Positions 15,010 to 24,474 of a DNA stretch of 64,000 nt are shown here, piece after piece. The notes under the pieces were generated by a model that saw only the letters and a program-made list of their open reading frames with translations, had not been told where the DNA came from and searched no databases. Location of the stretch: NCBI RefSeq assembly GCF_016917755.1, contig NZ_CP070326.1:6262001-6326000 (forward strand), in the 5' to 3' direction. Position numbers and translations under genes: made by a program. Every line of letters begins with the position of its first letter. The first letter of the stretch is position 1. The DNA comes from Streptomyces noursei (GTDB taxonomy: Bacteria; Actinomycetota; Actinomycetes; Streptomycetales; Streptomycetaceae).

Positions 15010-15438
15010 ATGACGACGGTGCGCGTAGTGGTGGGCGGCGCGGTGTGCGAGCGGGGGCGGTTGCTGGCCGCCCGACGGAGCGCGCCGCCCGCGTTGGCCG
15101 GCCGCTGGGAGCTGCCCGGCGGCAAGGTGGAGGACGGCGAGACGCCGGAGCAGGCGCTGGTCCGCGAGCTGCACGAGGAGCTGGGCGTGGACGTCGCCCC
15201 CGTGGAGCGGATCCCGGGCGAATGGGTGCTGCGGCCCGGCTTCGTGCTCCAGGTGTGGACCGCCCGGCTGGTCTCCGGCCGGCCGGAGCCGCTCCAGGAC
15301 CACGACGAGCTGCGTTGGTTGCGGCCCGGCGAGGAGCGCGAGGTGGACTGGCTGGATCAGGACCGCCCGGCGGTCGCCGAGGTGATGCGCCGGCTGGGCT
15401 CCAGGCCCGCGGTGGGGATCCCGGGCGCCCGGCTGTAG
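15010..15438 (+). CDS. NUDIX hydrolase, MutT-type (8-oxo-dGTP diphosphatase-like)
   Basis: The 142-residue product carries the full NUDIX box: GGKVEDGETPEQALVRELHE then ELGV (residues about 37-60), matching GX5EX7REUXEEXGU. The N-terminus VRVVVGGAVCERGRLLAARR is typical of MutT proteins that clean oxidised nucleotides from the pool, giving an antimutator role. The substrate is inferred from family only. ATG 15010 gives the expected short N-terminus. Confidence 0.85.
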   Translation: MTTVRVVVGGAVCERGRLLAARRSAPPALAGRWELPGGKVEDGETPEQALVRELHEELGVDVAPVERIPGEWVLRPGFVLQVWTARLVSGRPEPLQDHDELRWLRPGEEREVDWLDQDRPAVAEVMRRLGSRPAVGIPGARL

Positions 15439-15686
15439 CGGACCGGGGTGCCGTCCGGTGTGCCTCTCGTGGGCCCGGGCCGGGTGGCTCTCGCGGTGGG
15501 CCGTCTGGCTCCGCCGTTCCGCGGGTGTGCGAGGCTCGCCACCACTTTGCCGGGATATGGGCCATTTGTGCCACAGTGCACAGTTGAAGGCGGTACTCGC
15601 CGCTCGATATCGGGTATGTCCTGATTGGCCCCTTTCGGCGTGGGCCGGGTTCGACGGGGGACCCCTCGGCCTGGGAAGTGATCGGC

Positions 15687-16139
15687 GTGAGCGACAGCGC
15701 AGCGGCAGAGGCCCCGGAACCCGGCCCCTCCGATGTCCGCAGGCGCGGCAGGATCTCCGGTGCACCGAGCGCGGAATGGAGCCTCCCCGCCGATCCCGGC
15801 GCGGTGCGCACCGCCCGCACCATGGTCCGTCAGGTGCTCGACGACTGGGGGTTGAACGGCGCCGCCGACGTCGCGGTGCTGCTGGTCAGCGAGCTGGTCA
15901 CCAACTCCCTGCGCTATGCCAGCGGTCCCATCGGCGTGCGCATGGTGCTGCTCGGCGCGGGGGCGCTGCTCATCGAGGTCTCCGATCCGCTGCCCGACCC
16001 GCCGCGGACCCGTACCGCCGCCCTCGACGACGAGGGGGGACGCGGACTCCAGCTGGTCGCGCACAGTTCGCGGCGCTGGGGCACCCGGCAGGGAAAGAGC
16101 GGCAAGACAGTGTGGTTCGAGCTGGCTGTGGCTGGTTAG
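15687..16139 (+). CDS. RsbW-like ATP-binding (anti-sigma/HATPase_c) protein
   Basis: The 150-residue product is a stand-alone GHKL ATPase domain: N-box in LLVSELVTNSLRY, G-box in DDEGGRGLQLVAHSSRRWG. Streptomycetes have dozens of such RsbW/SpoIIAB-like proteins; some are anti-sigma kinases. GTG 15687 is chosen because GGGAAG lies eight bases upstream; a GTG at 15678 overlaps that site. It lies just upstream of a SpoIIE-type phosphatase with its own HATPase domain, so the two may share a partner-switching pathway. Confidence 0.85.
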   Translation: MSDSAAAEAPEPGPSDVRRRGRISGAPSAEWSLPADPGAVRTARTMVRQVLDDWGLNGAADVAVLLVSELVTNSLRYASGPIGVRMVLLGAGALLIEVSDPLPDPPRTRTAALDDEGGRGLQLVAHSSRRWGTRQGKSGKTVWFELAVAG

Positions 16140-16301
16140 GACTCATGAGGAGTCCTGATCGTTGCCATTTCATCGACATTTTGTAGATGGCCTGCGATCG
16201 AGACTGTGCTGTGATCGTGAAGACCGTGTTCCGGATAGCCGAGGTGCTGGAATACTCGGCAGGTCCGGTCCGGGCACGATGAGCTGGAGGGGACGGGGCT
16301 C

Positions 16302-18959
16302 GTGAGCGAGAAGTCATCTGGCGGGGTGGTACCTGCGCGGGACGGTGGCCGGGGCGGTGCGGTCGGTCCGGTGGACCATGGCGAACGTCGCCATGCCCGC
16401 GAGCCGCAGGGCGCGCCCGTGTGGCAGCGCAGCCGGCCCGGATCGATCTACGACTACATCAAGGTCGCCTCGTTCTCGCTCGGGCCCGACGGGCACATCG
16501 ACCAGTGGAGCGAGCGGGCCGAGCAGATGCTCGGCATCCCGGCCCGCCACGCCCTCGGCAAGGACCCCGTCGAAGCCTTCGTCCCCAGCGAGTTCCGGGA
16601 GACCGGGCGCCGCAAGGTGTGCGAGATCCTCGACGGCCGGGAGTGGACCGGTCTGGTGCCCTACCGCAGGGAAGCGGGCGGCGCGGCCGAGGGGCTCGCC
16701 GAGATCTATGTGATGCCGGCCGAGAACGAGGACGGCGAACGCGGCGCGGTCTGCCTGGTCGTCGACGTCCGGGCGCTCCGCGGCATCGAGACCGACCTCG
16801 CCGCCGCGCAGGCCGTTTTCGGTCAATCCCCCATGGGCTTCACCCTGTTCGGCACCGACCTGAAGCTGCTGCGGGTCAACGAGCGCTTCGCCACCGTCTT
16901 CGGCGGCCCGGCCGGCAAGTACCGCGGTGGCACCCCGCACGACTTCCTGCCCCGCCCCGAGGCCGAGCGGATGACCGTCGCGCTGCGCCGGGTGCTGGAG
17001 ACCGGCGAACCGGTCAGCGAGATGCAACTGGTCGGCCGCGTCCCCGGCGAGGAGGACCGCCGTCGCTGGTCGGTCTCGCTGTACCGGCTGCACGGCGCCA
17101 GCGGCCGTCCCATCGGCGTCGCCGCGCTCGCCTCCGACGTCACCGGCCGCCGCCGCGCCGAACGCGAGGCGGCCAACGCCCGCCGCAATCTCGCGCTGCT
17201 CAACGAGGCCGGTGCCCGGATAGGCAATTCGCTCGACCTGGAGACCACCGCCCGCACCCTGCTGGACGTCGCGGTACCGCAGTTCTGCGACCTGGCGTCG
17301 GTGGACCTCTACCAGGGGCTGCTGGCCGGCGACGAGGAGCAGCCGGGGATGAGCGACGGCAGCGCGGAGCTGCGCCGGGTCGCCTTCGCCAGCGCGGTCT
17401 CCGACGCCCCGCTCCCCGGCAAGGCGCCGGAGGAGGATCCGGTCGCGGTCGGTGCGGTCCACCGCTACCCGTTCAACTCCCCGTGCGCGGCCGCCCTGCG
17501 GACCGCCCAGGCGCAGATCATCCCCGGCCGGGAGAGCGACGAGGGGCCGGAGCTGGGCGCGGTGGTGCACTCCACCCTCGCGGTGCCGATGGTCGCCCGG
17601 GACACCGTCGTCGGCCTGGTGCAGTTCTCCCGTACGAAGGGCAGCGAGCCGTTCGGCGAGCGGGACACCGCGCTGGCGGTGGAACTGGCCGCGCGGGCCG
17701 CGGTCTGCATCGACAACGCCCGCCTCTACCGCCGGGAGCACGAGCGGGCCCTGATACTGCAGCGCAGTCTGCTGCCGCCCGGCGACCCCGAGGCGGCCGG
17801 CCTCGACATCGCCTGCCGCTATCTGCCCGGCACCACCGCCACCGAGGTCGGCGGCGACTGGTTCGACGTCATCGAACTCCCCGGGCACCGCACCGCGTTG
17901 GTGGTCGGCGACGTCATGGGCCGGGGCCTGCGGGCCGCGGTCGCCATGGGCGAACTCCGCACCGCGGTGCGGACCTTGGCGCTGCTGGACCTGGAGCCGG
18001 CGGAGGTGCTCGGAGCGCTGGACGAGATCGCCCGGGGGCTGGGCGGCAGCGGGGACCGGGAGGCCGCGCGCAGCCGCTCGGGGGCCGCGTCCGGCGGGGC
18101 CGCCCAGGGCCGTTCGGCCCGGACCGCCGACCTCTCCGAGGTCTACCTCGCCACCTGCGTCTACGCCGTCTACGACCCGATCACCCGGGTGTGCACCTTC
18201 GCCAACGCCGGGCATCTGCCGCCGGTGCTGGTCGAGGAGGGCGAGGAGGCGCTGCTGCTGGACGTCCCGCCGGGGATGCCGCTGGGCGTCGGCGGGGAGC
18301 CGTTCGAGGAGATCGAGGTCGAGTTGCCGGACGGCGCGCTGCTCGCGCTGTACACCGACGGCCTGGTGGAGTCCCGGCACCATCCGCTGGACGAGGGGCT
18401 GCAGGCGTTCCGGCGGGCGCTGTCGGACTCCGGCCGGCCGCTGGAGGACGTCTGCGACCACGTCCTGAGCGCCCTGGACACCTCGCACGGCGAGGACGAC
18501 ATCGCGCTGCTGATGGCCCGGGTGCACGGGCTGCCCAAGGACGCGGTGGGCGACTGGAGCCTGGCGCCGGAGCCGCGTTCGGTCGCCCGGGCGCGGGAAC
18601 TGGCCCGCGACCAGCTGAACGACTGGGGGCTGCAGGCCCTGGTCGACACCACCGAGCTGCTGGTCAGCGAGCTGGTGACGAACGCCCTGCGGCACGGGCA
18701 CGGGGAGATCCGGCTGCGGCTGCTGCTGGACCGGACGCTGGTCTGCGAGGTCTGGGACGCCGATCTGGCCCAGCCGCGGCGACGGCGGGCCCGGGACACG
18801 GACGAGGGCGGCCGCGGTCTGCAGCTCGTCGGCCTGCTGAGCGAGCGCTGGGGGAGCCGGCGCACTCCGCGCGGCAAGACCGTCTGGTTCGAGCTCGCCC
18901 TGCCGGACGGCGACGCGACGCCGGTGGACCCGGCAGAGGCGCTGCTGAGCCTCTTCTGA
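16302..18959 (+). CDS. SpoIIE-family PP2C phosphatase with PAS, GAF and HATPase domains
   Basis: The 885-residue product has, in order: PAS (about 49-150), second PAS (170-283), GAF (296-476), PP2C/SpoIIE phosphatase (496-736) and RsbW-like HATPase (748-870). Phosphatase motifs are EVGGDWFD, GDVMGRGL, LYTDGLVE and DDIALL, so the metal-binding Asp residues are all present. HATPase motifs are ELLVSELVTNALRHG and DEGGRGLQL. It should dephosphorylate an anti-sigma-factor antagonist in response to signals sensed by PAS/GAF, while also carrying a kinase-like domain. No transmembrane segment is seen. GTG 16302 follows GGAGGGG. Confidence 0.9.
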   Translation: MSEKSSGGVVPARDGGRGGAVGPVDHGERRHAREPQGAPVWQRSRPGSIYDYIKVASFSLGPDGHIDQWSERAEQMLGIPARHALGKDPVEAFVPSEFRETGRRKVCEILDGREWTGLVPYRREAGGAAEGLAEIYVMPAENEDGERGAVCLVVDVRALRGIETDLAAAQAVFGQSPMGFTLFGTDLKLLRVNERFATVFGGPAGKYRGGTPHDFLPRPEAERMTVALRRVLETGEPVSEMQLVGRVPGEEDRRRWSVSLYRLHGASGRPIGVAALASDVTGRRRAEREAANARRNLALLNEAGARIGNSLDLETTARTLLDVAVPQFCDLASVDLYQGLLAGDEEQPGMSDGSAELRRVAFASAVSDAPLPGKAPEEDPVAVGAVHRYPFNSPCAAALRTAQAQIIPGRESDEGPELGAVVHSTLAVPMVARDTVVGLVQFSRTKGSEPFGERDTALAVELAARAAVCIDNARLYRREHERALILQRSLLPPGDPEAAGLDIACRYLPGTTATEVGGDWFDVIELPGHRTALVVGDVMGRGLRAAVAMGELRTAVRTLALLDLEPAEVLGALDEIARGLGGSGDREAARSRSGAASGGAAQGRSARTADLSEVYLATCVYAVYDPITRVCTFANAGHLPPVLVEEGEEALLLDVPPGMPLGVGGEPFEEIEVELPDGALLALYTDGLVESRHHPLDEGLQAFRRALSDSGRPLEDVCDHVLSALDTSHGEDDIALLMARVHGLPKDAVGDWSLAPEPRSVARARELARDQLNDWGLQALVDTTELLVSELVTNALRHGHGEIRLRLLLDRTLVCEVWDADLAQPRRRRARDTDEGGRGLQLVGLLSERWGSRRTPRGKTVWFELALPDGDATPVDPAEALLSLF

Positions 18960-18976
18960 GGGCCCGCGGGGCACGG

Positions 18977-18998
18977 CCCGGGGCCCGCGGGCCCCGGG
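18977..18998. terminator. Palindrome between convergent genes
   Basis: A perfect 22-base palindrome with arms CCCGGGGCCCG and its complement lies between the SpoIIE-type gene and the convergent amidohydrolase. It could terminate both transcripts. Confidence 0.55.
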
Positions 18999-19026
18999 TG
19001 GACGGCCCCGGGCGCGGTGGGGCGGG

Positions 19027-20439
19027 TCAGGCGGTGCGGACGTGGGTGGCGGCCAGCTCGGCCTCGCGGACGACGCGGGCGGTGTCCACGTGCAGCAGTT
19101 CGCCGCGGGCCTTGCGCAGATGGCCGTCGACGAAGACCTCGCTGACGTTCGGCGGCTGGCCGTTGAGGACGATCTGGCCGGTCCAGTCGAAGCGCGGGGC
19201 GAAGTTGAGGGTGCCGGGGTCGAGGACGACGACGTCGGCGCGCTTGCCCGGTGTCAGCGACCCGACCCGGTCCGCCATCCCGATGGCCTCCGCGCCGCCC
19301 AGGGTCGCCATCCGCAGCACCGCCGGGATGGTGGGGTGGATCGCGGCGTCCTCGTGGCGGGCCCGCTGGAGGCCGACCGCCGCCTTCATCACGTTGAACA
19401 TGTCCGAGGTGTCGTTGGTCCCGCCGTCGTGGCCGAGCCCGGCCTTGACGCCCTGCCGGTGGAACGCCGGCAGCGGGCAGATGCCGGACGCCAACCGCAT
19501 GTTGCTCAGCGGGCAGTGCGCGATCCGCACGTCGTGCTCGCCGGTCAGCGCGATCTCCTCGTCGGTGAGGTGGATCGCGTGGTTCATCAGCAGCCGCGGG
19601 CCGAACGCGCCGGCCTCGCGCAGCGAGCGGATCGGGTCGTCCTTGCGGTCGCCGCGGTTCTCCAGGACGTGGGAGTTGAGCATCACGCCGAGGTCCCGGG
19701 CGAGCGCGTGCAGCGTGCGCAGATCCGCCAGCTGTGACATCCCGGCGTGGGCCGCCACCTGGACGGAGGCCAGCGGCAACGGGTCCAGGAGGTCCTTTTT
19801 GATCTTGGGGATGAGGTGGGCGTGGGCGGCGCTCTGGGCCGAGGCGTAGACGAAGCGCAGCCCGGCGTCGTCCAGCGCCCTGATGTAGCGCTCGCTGGTG
19901 TCGTAGGGGATGGGGTGCACCCAGTCGACGACGGTGGTGACGCCCGCCTGGAGGGCGTCGAGCGCGGCCAGGTGGACGAAGCGGTACATGTCTTGGGGGT
20001 CGATCTTGGGGAGGGTGGCGCGGTTGCAGTCGTTCATCCAGCCGTAGAGGCCCTCGTTCGCGCAGCCGCCGCGGATGCTGGACTGCCACAGGTGGTTGTG
20101 CAGATCGACGAAGCCCGGCAGGACGATCCGGCCGCGGGCGTCCAGTACGCGGGCGCCGTCGGGGGCGGCCAGGCCGTGGCCGACCGCGGCGACGGTGCCG
20201 TCCCGCAGCAGCACGTCCACGCCGTTCTCCAGCTGGCCCAGGGGGCCGCTGCCCAGGCGGGGGTCCATGGTGAGGACCAGGTCCGCACCGCGCAGCAGGG
20301 TCGTGCGGCGGTGGCCGGGGTCCTCCGCCGGGCGTCCGGGGCGGTCCTGGGCGAGTTCGGGGAAGCCGGCAGCGGCGGCCAGGGGAACGGTGCTCAGGCC
20401 GGCCAGGACGCTCCGCCGGCTCATATTTGGAAGATTCAT
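19027..20439 (-). CDS. Tat-exported amidohydrolase (cytosine-deaminase-like)
   Basis: The 470-residue product starts with a twin-arginine signal (SRRSVLAGLSTVPLAAAAG, residues 7-25), so it is probably exported folded. Amidohydrolase metal ligands follow: H114 and H116 (VDLHNHLW), later AAHAG, a His in MNHAIHLTDEE and the Asp in GLGHDGGTND. The pattern is that of the AtzA/guanine-deaminase/SAH-deaminase group that hydrolyses C-N bonds of rings; the exact substrate is unknown. An internal ATG six codons in also keeps the signal. It lies downstream of, but is not coupled to, the sdh operon. Confidence 0.82.
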   Translation of the reverse strand: MNLPNMSRRSVLAGLSTVPLAAAAGFPELAQDRPGRPAEDPGHRRTTLLRGADLVLTMDPRLGSGPLGQLENGVDVLLRDGTVAAVGHGLAAPDGARVLDARGRIVLPGFVDLHNHLWQSSIRGGCANEGLYGWMNDCNRATLPKIDPQDMYRFVHLAALDALQAGVTTVVDWVHPIPYDTSERYIRALDDAGLRFVYASAQSAAHAHLIPKIKKDLLDPLPLASVQVAAHAGMSQLADLRTLHALARDLGVMLNSHVLENRGDRKDDPIRSLREAGAFGPRLLMNHAIHLTDEEIALTGEHDVRIAHCPLSNMRLASGICPLPAFHRQGVKAGLGHDGGTNDTSDMFNVMKAAVGLQRARHEDAAIHPTIPAVLRMATLGGAEAIGMADRVGSLTPGKRADVVVLDPGTLNFAPRFDWTGQIVLNGQPPNVSEVFVDGHLRKARGELLHVDTARVVREAELAATHVRTA

Positions 20440-20544
20440 TCCGTTCTTATACCGCGGCTGTTCGCATGCGTCGTGAGGGGGATTCCAGTCATGTGATGTG
20501 GCATCAGAATCGCTGCAATCCGGGCGACTTGGGTCCCGTACGGG

Positions 20545-21342
20545 TCATTCGGTCCGTCGCCGGATCTTGTTCCCGAGCCACACCAGAGGGTCGTACTTGC
20601 GGTCCGCGGCGCGCTCCTTCAGCGGGATCAGCGCATTGTCGGTGATCTTGATGTTCTCCGGGCAGACCTCCGTGCAGCACTTGGTGATGTTGCAGTAGCC
20701 GAGTCCGTGCTCGTCCTGCGCGGTGCGCTTGCGGTCCACCCCGCCGGCCGGCGCGGCGTCCAGCGGGTGCATGTCCAGCTCGGCGATCCGCATCAGGAAC
20801 CGCGGGCCGGCGAAGGCGCCCTTGTTCTCCTCGTGGTCCCGGACGACGTGGCAGGTGTTCTGGCACAGGAAGCACTCGATGCACTTACGGAACTCCTGCG
20901 ACCGGTTCACGTCCTCCTGCTTCATCCGGTACTCGCCCGGCCCCAGTTCCGCGGGCGGCATGAACGCGGGGACCTCCCGCGCCTTGGTGTAGTTGAAGGA
21001 GACGTCGGTGACCAGGTCGCGCAGCACCGGGAAGGTCCGCATCGGGGTGACGGTGATGGTCTCGGCGCGCCCGAAGACCGACATCCGGGTCATGCACATC
21101 AGCCGCGGCCGCCCGTTGATCTCCGCGCTGCACGAACCGCACTTGCCCGCCTTGCAGTTCCACCGGACCGCGAGGTCCGGCGCCTGGGTCGCCTGGAGGC
21201 GGTGGATGATGTCCAGCACCACCTCGCCCTCGTGCACCTCCACCTCGAAGTCCCGCAGCGCGCCGCCGTCCGCGTCGCCCCGCCACACCCGGAAGTGCGC
21301 CTGGTAGGCGCCGGACCGCTGTTCCGCCTGCAACTCGCTCAC
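20545..21342 (-). CDS. sdhB: Succinate dehydrogenase/fumarate reductase iron-sulfur subunit
   Basis: The 265-residue product has a 2Fe-2S cluster motif CKAGKCGSC with a downstream Cys (residues about 63-85), then 4Fe-4S and 3Fe-4S motifs CIECFLCQNTC and CNITKCCTEVCPE. It passes electrons from SdhA to the membrane anchor in the TCA cycle and respiratory chain. The GTG start at 21342 overlaps the sdhA stop as GTGA, giving translational coupling. It is the last gene of the 24474-20545 operon. Confidence 0.93.
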   Translation of the reverse strand: MSELQAEQRSGAYQAHFRVWRGDADGGALRDFEVEVHEGEVVLDIIHRLQATQAPDLAVRWNCKAGKCGSCSAEINGRPRLMCMTRMSVFGRAETITVTPMRTFPVLRDLVTDVSFNYTKAREVPAFMPPAELGPGEYRMKQEDVNRSQEFRKCIECFLCQNTCHVVRDHEENKGAFAGPRFLMRIAELDMHPLDAAPAGGVDRKRTAQDEHGLGYCNITKCCTEVCPENIKITDNALIPLKERAADRKYDPLVWLGNKIRRRTE

Positions 21343-23270
21343 CGGCTCAGCTCCTCGTCCGTCAGATACTTCACCAGCTCGTCCTTGTCGAAGAGTTCGA
21401 GGAGGTCGCGGCGGATCGGCGGGGTCTCGCGGCGGGAGAGCCGGATCTGCCCCAGCACCGGATCCGCCTCGCCCTGCTCCGCCCGGTAGTCGGCCAGTTC
21501 GCAGACCAGATTGACGTTGCGCCAGTGCCGGTCCATCTGTGGATGGTCGTCGCGGGTGTGTCCGCCGCGGCTCTCCGTGCGCTCCAGGGCCGCCCGCGCC
21601 ACGCACTCGCTGACCAGCAGCATGTTCCGCAGGTCCAGGGAGAGGTGCCAGCCCGGGTTGTACTGCCGGTGGCCCTCCACGCCCGCCCGGCGGGCCCGCG
21701 CCCGCAGCTTCGTCAGCCGGTCCAGCGCCTCGGCCATCTCGCCCTCCCGGCGGATGATGCCGACCAGGTCGTTCATCGACTGCTGGAGCTCCTGGTGCAG
21801 GGTGTACGGGTTCTCCGCCGGGCCGCGGCCGTCCTCGGCGCTGAACGGGCGCAGCGCCTCCGCCTCGGCGGCGTCGATCTCGCGCGGTTCGGGGGCCGGC
21901 CGGGCGCGCAGCCCGCTGACGTACTCGGCCGCGTACAGCCCCGCGCGGCGGCCGAAGACCAGCAGGTCGGAGAGGGAGTTGCCGCCCAGCCGGTTGGAGC
22001 CGTGCATCCCGCCGGCCACCTCGCCGGCGGCGAACAGCCCCGGCACCCCGGTCGCCGCCGCGGTGTCCGGGTCCACCTCCACGCCCCCCATCACGTAGTG
22101 GCAGGTCGGGCCGACCTCCATCGGTTCGGCGGTGATGTCCACGTCCGCCAGCTCCTTGAACTGGTGGTGCATGGACGGCAGCCGGCGCTTGATCACCTCG
22201 GCCGGCATCCGGGTCGACACGTCCAGGAACACCCCGCCGTGCGGGGAGCCGCGGCCCGCCTTGACCTCGGCGTTGATGGCCCGCGCGACCTCGTCGCGGG
22301 GCAGCAGTTCGGGCGGCCGGCGGTTGTGCTCGGGGTCCTCGTACCAGCGGTCGCCCTCGGCCTCGGTCTGGGCGTACTTCTCCTTGAAGACGTCCGGGAT
22401 GTAGTCGAACATGAACCGCTTGCCGTCGGTGTTGCGCAGCACTCCGCCGTCGCCGCGCACCGACTCGGTGACGAGGATGCCCTTGACCGACGGCGGCCAG
22501 ACCATCCCGGTCGGGTGGAACTGGACGAACTCCATGTTGATCAGCGGTGCGCCGGCCAGCAGCGCCAGCGCATGGCCGTCGCCGGTGTACTCCCAGGAGT
22601 TCGAGGTCACCTTGAACGACTTGCCGATGCCGCCGGTGGCCAGCACCACGGCCGGCGCCTCCAGCACGAAGAAGCGGCCGGACTCCCGGTCGTAGCAGAA
22701 GACGCCGCAGACCTTGCCGTCCGCCTTCAGCACGCGGGTGACGGTGCACTCCTGGAAGACCTTCAGCCCCTCCTCGTACGAGCCGGAGACCCGCTCGTCC
22801 TCCTGCTGGAGCGAGACGATCTTCTGCTGGAGGGTGCGGATCAGCTCCAGGCCGGTCCGGTCGCCGACGTGCGCCAGCCGCGGGTACTCGTGGCCGCCGA
22901 AGTTGCGCTGGGAGATCCGGCCGTCCGGGGTGCGGTCGAAGAGCGCGCCCCAGGTCTCCAACTCCCAGACCCGGTCCGGGGCCTCGCGGGCGTGCAGCTC
23001 GGCCATCCGCCAGTGGTTGAGGAACTTCCCGCCGCGCATGGTGTCCCGGAAGTGGACCTGCCAGTTGTCGTGCTCGTTGGCATTGCCCATGCTGGCCGCG
23101 ATGCCGCCCTCGGCCATCACCGTATGGGCCTTGCCGAACAGGGACTTGCAGATCACCGCCGTCCGCATGCCCGCCTCACGGGCCTCGATGGCGGCACGCA
23201 GCCCGGCGCCGCCCGCCCCCACCACGACCACGTCCCAGGTCTGCCGGTCCACATGCGCCATCAGTGGCAC
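21339..23270 (-). CDS. sdhA: Succinate dehydrogenase/fumarate reductase flavoprotein subunit
   Basis: The 643-residue product has an N-terminal FAD-binding loop VVVVGAGGAGLRAAIEA (residues 14-30), a HTVMAEGGIAASMGN segment carrying the FAD-linking His, active-site HPTGMVWP, and the late GGMHGSNRLGGNSLSDLLVF motif. It oxidises succinate to fumarate at the cytoplasmic face of the membrane. The length fits the longer actinobacterial second-type SdhA. An alternative start at 23261 (MAHVDRQT) is equally plausible. It is coupled to sdhB by overlap and follows the anchor gene by 61 bases. Confidence 0.93.
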   Translation of the reverse strand: MPLMAHVDRQTWDVVVVGAGGAGLRAAIEAREAGMRTAVICKSLFGKAHTVMAEGGIAASMGNANEHDNWQVHFRDTMRGGKFLNHWRMAELHAREAPDRVWELETWGALFDRTPDGRISQRNFGGHEYPRLAHVGDRTGLELIRTLQQKIVSLQQEDERVSGSYEEGLKVFQECTVTRVLKADGKVCGVFCYDRESGRFFVLEAPAVVLATGGIGKSFKVTSNSWEYTGDGHALALLAGAPLINMEFVQFHPTGMVWPPSVKGILVTESVRGDGGVLRNTDGKRFMFDYIPDVFKEKYAQTEAEGDRWYEDPEHNRRPPELLPRDEVARAINAEVKAGRGSPHGGVFLDVSTRMPAEVIKRRLPSMHHQFKELADVDITAEPMEVGPTCHYVMGGVEVDPDTAAATGVPGLFAAGEVAGGMHGSNRLGGNSLSDLLVFGRRAGLYAAEYVSGLRARPAPEPREIDAAEAEALRPFSAEDGRGPAENPYTLHQELQQSMNDLVGIIRREGEMAEALDRLTKLRARARRAGVEGHRQYNPGWHLSLDLRNMLLVSECVARAALERTESRGGHTRDDHPQMDRHWRNVNLVCELADYRAEQGEADPVLGQIRLSRRETPPIRRDLLELFDKDELVKYLTDEELSR

Positions 23271-23331
23271 ACCTTCCCTCGGTTCTCGTCGGAGTCCGTG
23301 GATTACCCTGGATTCCCTCGGATGTCGTTCG

Positions 23332-24159
23332 TCAGAAGAAGCGCGGATCCTCGAACGCGCCGCTGGCCAGCAGGAAGACGTAGAAGTCCGCCAGCGCCAC
23401 GCTGATCAGCGAGGACCAGGCGAGCAGCATGTGGCGCGCGTTGAGCCTGCTGACCCAGCCCCACAACCGGTAGCGCACCGGGTGCTTGGAGAAGTGCCGC
23501 AGCCGACCGCCGACGATGTGCCGGCAGGAGTGGCAGGAGAGGGTGTAGGCCCAGATCAGCCCGATGTTGGCGAGGAAGATCAGCGAGCCCAGGCCCATAT
23601 GGCCCCAGCGGTAGTGGTCGTCGCGGAAGGTCAGCACGGTGTCGTAGGTGAGGACGCCGGCGACCAGCACCGCGAAGTAGAAGAAGTAGCGGTGGACGTT
23701 CTGCAGGATCAGCGGGAAGCGGGTCTCGCCGGTGTACTTCCGGTGCGGCTCGGCGACCGCGCAGGCCGGCGGGGAGGCCCAGAAGCCGCGGTAGTACGCC
23801 TTGCGGTAGTAGTAGCAGGTCAGCCGGAAGCCCAGCGGGAAGATCAGGATCAGCAGGGCGGGCGACAGGCCCCACCAGCTGCCGAAGAGCGCCCAGTTGG
23901 GGCCGCCGCGCATGGTGTGGCAGTTGTCCGCCAGGCACGGCGAGTAGAACGGCGAGACATAGGGCGCGTGGTAGTAGTCGGCGTTCGCGAACGCACGCCA
24001 GGTCGAGTAGACGACGAACGCGAGCAGCCCGGCGGCCGTGCCGGCCGGCGCCAGCCACCAGCGGTCGGTGCGCAGGTGGCGGGCGGGGATGGCGGCGCGC
24101 GAGGCATCGTGCACGCCGGTCGGGCCCGATTGCGATGCGGGTTCGATGCCAGTGGCCAT
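23332..24159 (-). CDS. Succinate dehydrogenase single-chain membrane anchor
   Basis: The 275-residue product has about five membrane helices and several candidate haem-ligand His residues (NVHRYFFYF, RWGHMGLG, CHSCRHIVGG, NARHMLLAW). Its place directly upstream of sdhA and sdhB shows it is the quinone-reducing anchor; one chain instead of an sdhC/sdhD pair fits the di-haem B-type class. Two Cys pairs (CLADNCH and CHSCRH) are notable. ATG 24159 gives a short cytoplasmic N-terminus. Confidence 0.85.
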   Translation of the reverse strand: MATGIEPASQSGPTGVHDASRAAIPARHLRTDRWWLAPAGTAAGLLAFVVYSTWRAFANADYYHAPYVSPFYSPCLADNCHTMRGGPNWALFGSWWGLSPALLILIFPLGFRLTCYYYRKAYYRGFWASPPACAVAEPHRKYTGETRFPLILQNVHRYFFYFAVLVAGVLTYDTVLTFRDDHYRWGHMGLGSLIFLANIGLIWAYTLSCHSCRHIVGGRLRHFSKHPVRYRLWGWVSRLNARHMLLAWSSLISVALADFYVFLLASGAFEDPRFF

Positions 24160-24174
24160 CGTCGGTCTCCGTCC

Positions 24175-24474
24175 TCAGGGCGCGTGCCGGTCCTTGGCGC
24201 CCAGGCCCTCGTCCTCGGCGTCCGTCCACAGCGCGGCGTTGTAGGGGGTGTCCGGGATCGGCACCATCTCGTCCTCGGCCGCCTCCGGCCGGCCCGGCGG
24301 GGCACCGGCCAGGCCCTGCTTGAGCAGCGCCAGGCTCTCCCGCAGATGGTCCGTGTCGCTGCGGACCCGGCGGACGTCCAGCCCGCCACCGATCCGCGTC
24401 TGAAGTTTTCCGACCGCCTGGACCAAGGCGTCCAGGCTGCGTTCAACCGCCGTCAAGTCGTCCTGTACGGACAT
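24175..24474 (-). CDS. Small helical protein at the head of the sdh operon
   Basis: The product is 99 residues from the ATG at 24474; a GTG one codon upstream is an alternative start. Residues 1-55 form an amphipathic helix rich in Leu/Val/Arg (DDLTAVERSLDALVQAVGKL), likely a coiled coil, and the tail is acidic and Pro-rich. No known domain is recognised. Only 15 bases separate it from the anchor gene, so it is part of the operon and may assist complex assembly; that is inference. Confidence 0.75.
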   Translation of the reverse strand: MSVQDDLTAVERSLDALVQAVGKLQTRIGGGLDVRRVRSDTDHLRESLALLKQGLAGAPPGRPEAAEDEMVPIPDTPYNAALWTDAEDEGLGAKDRHAP

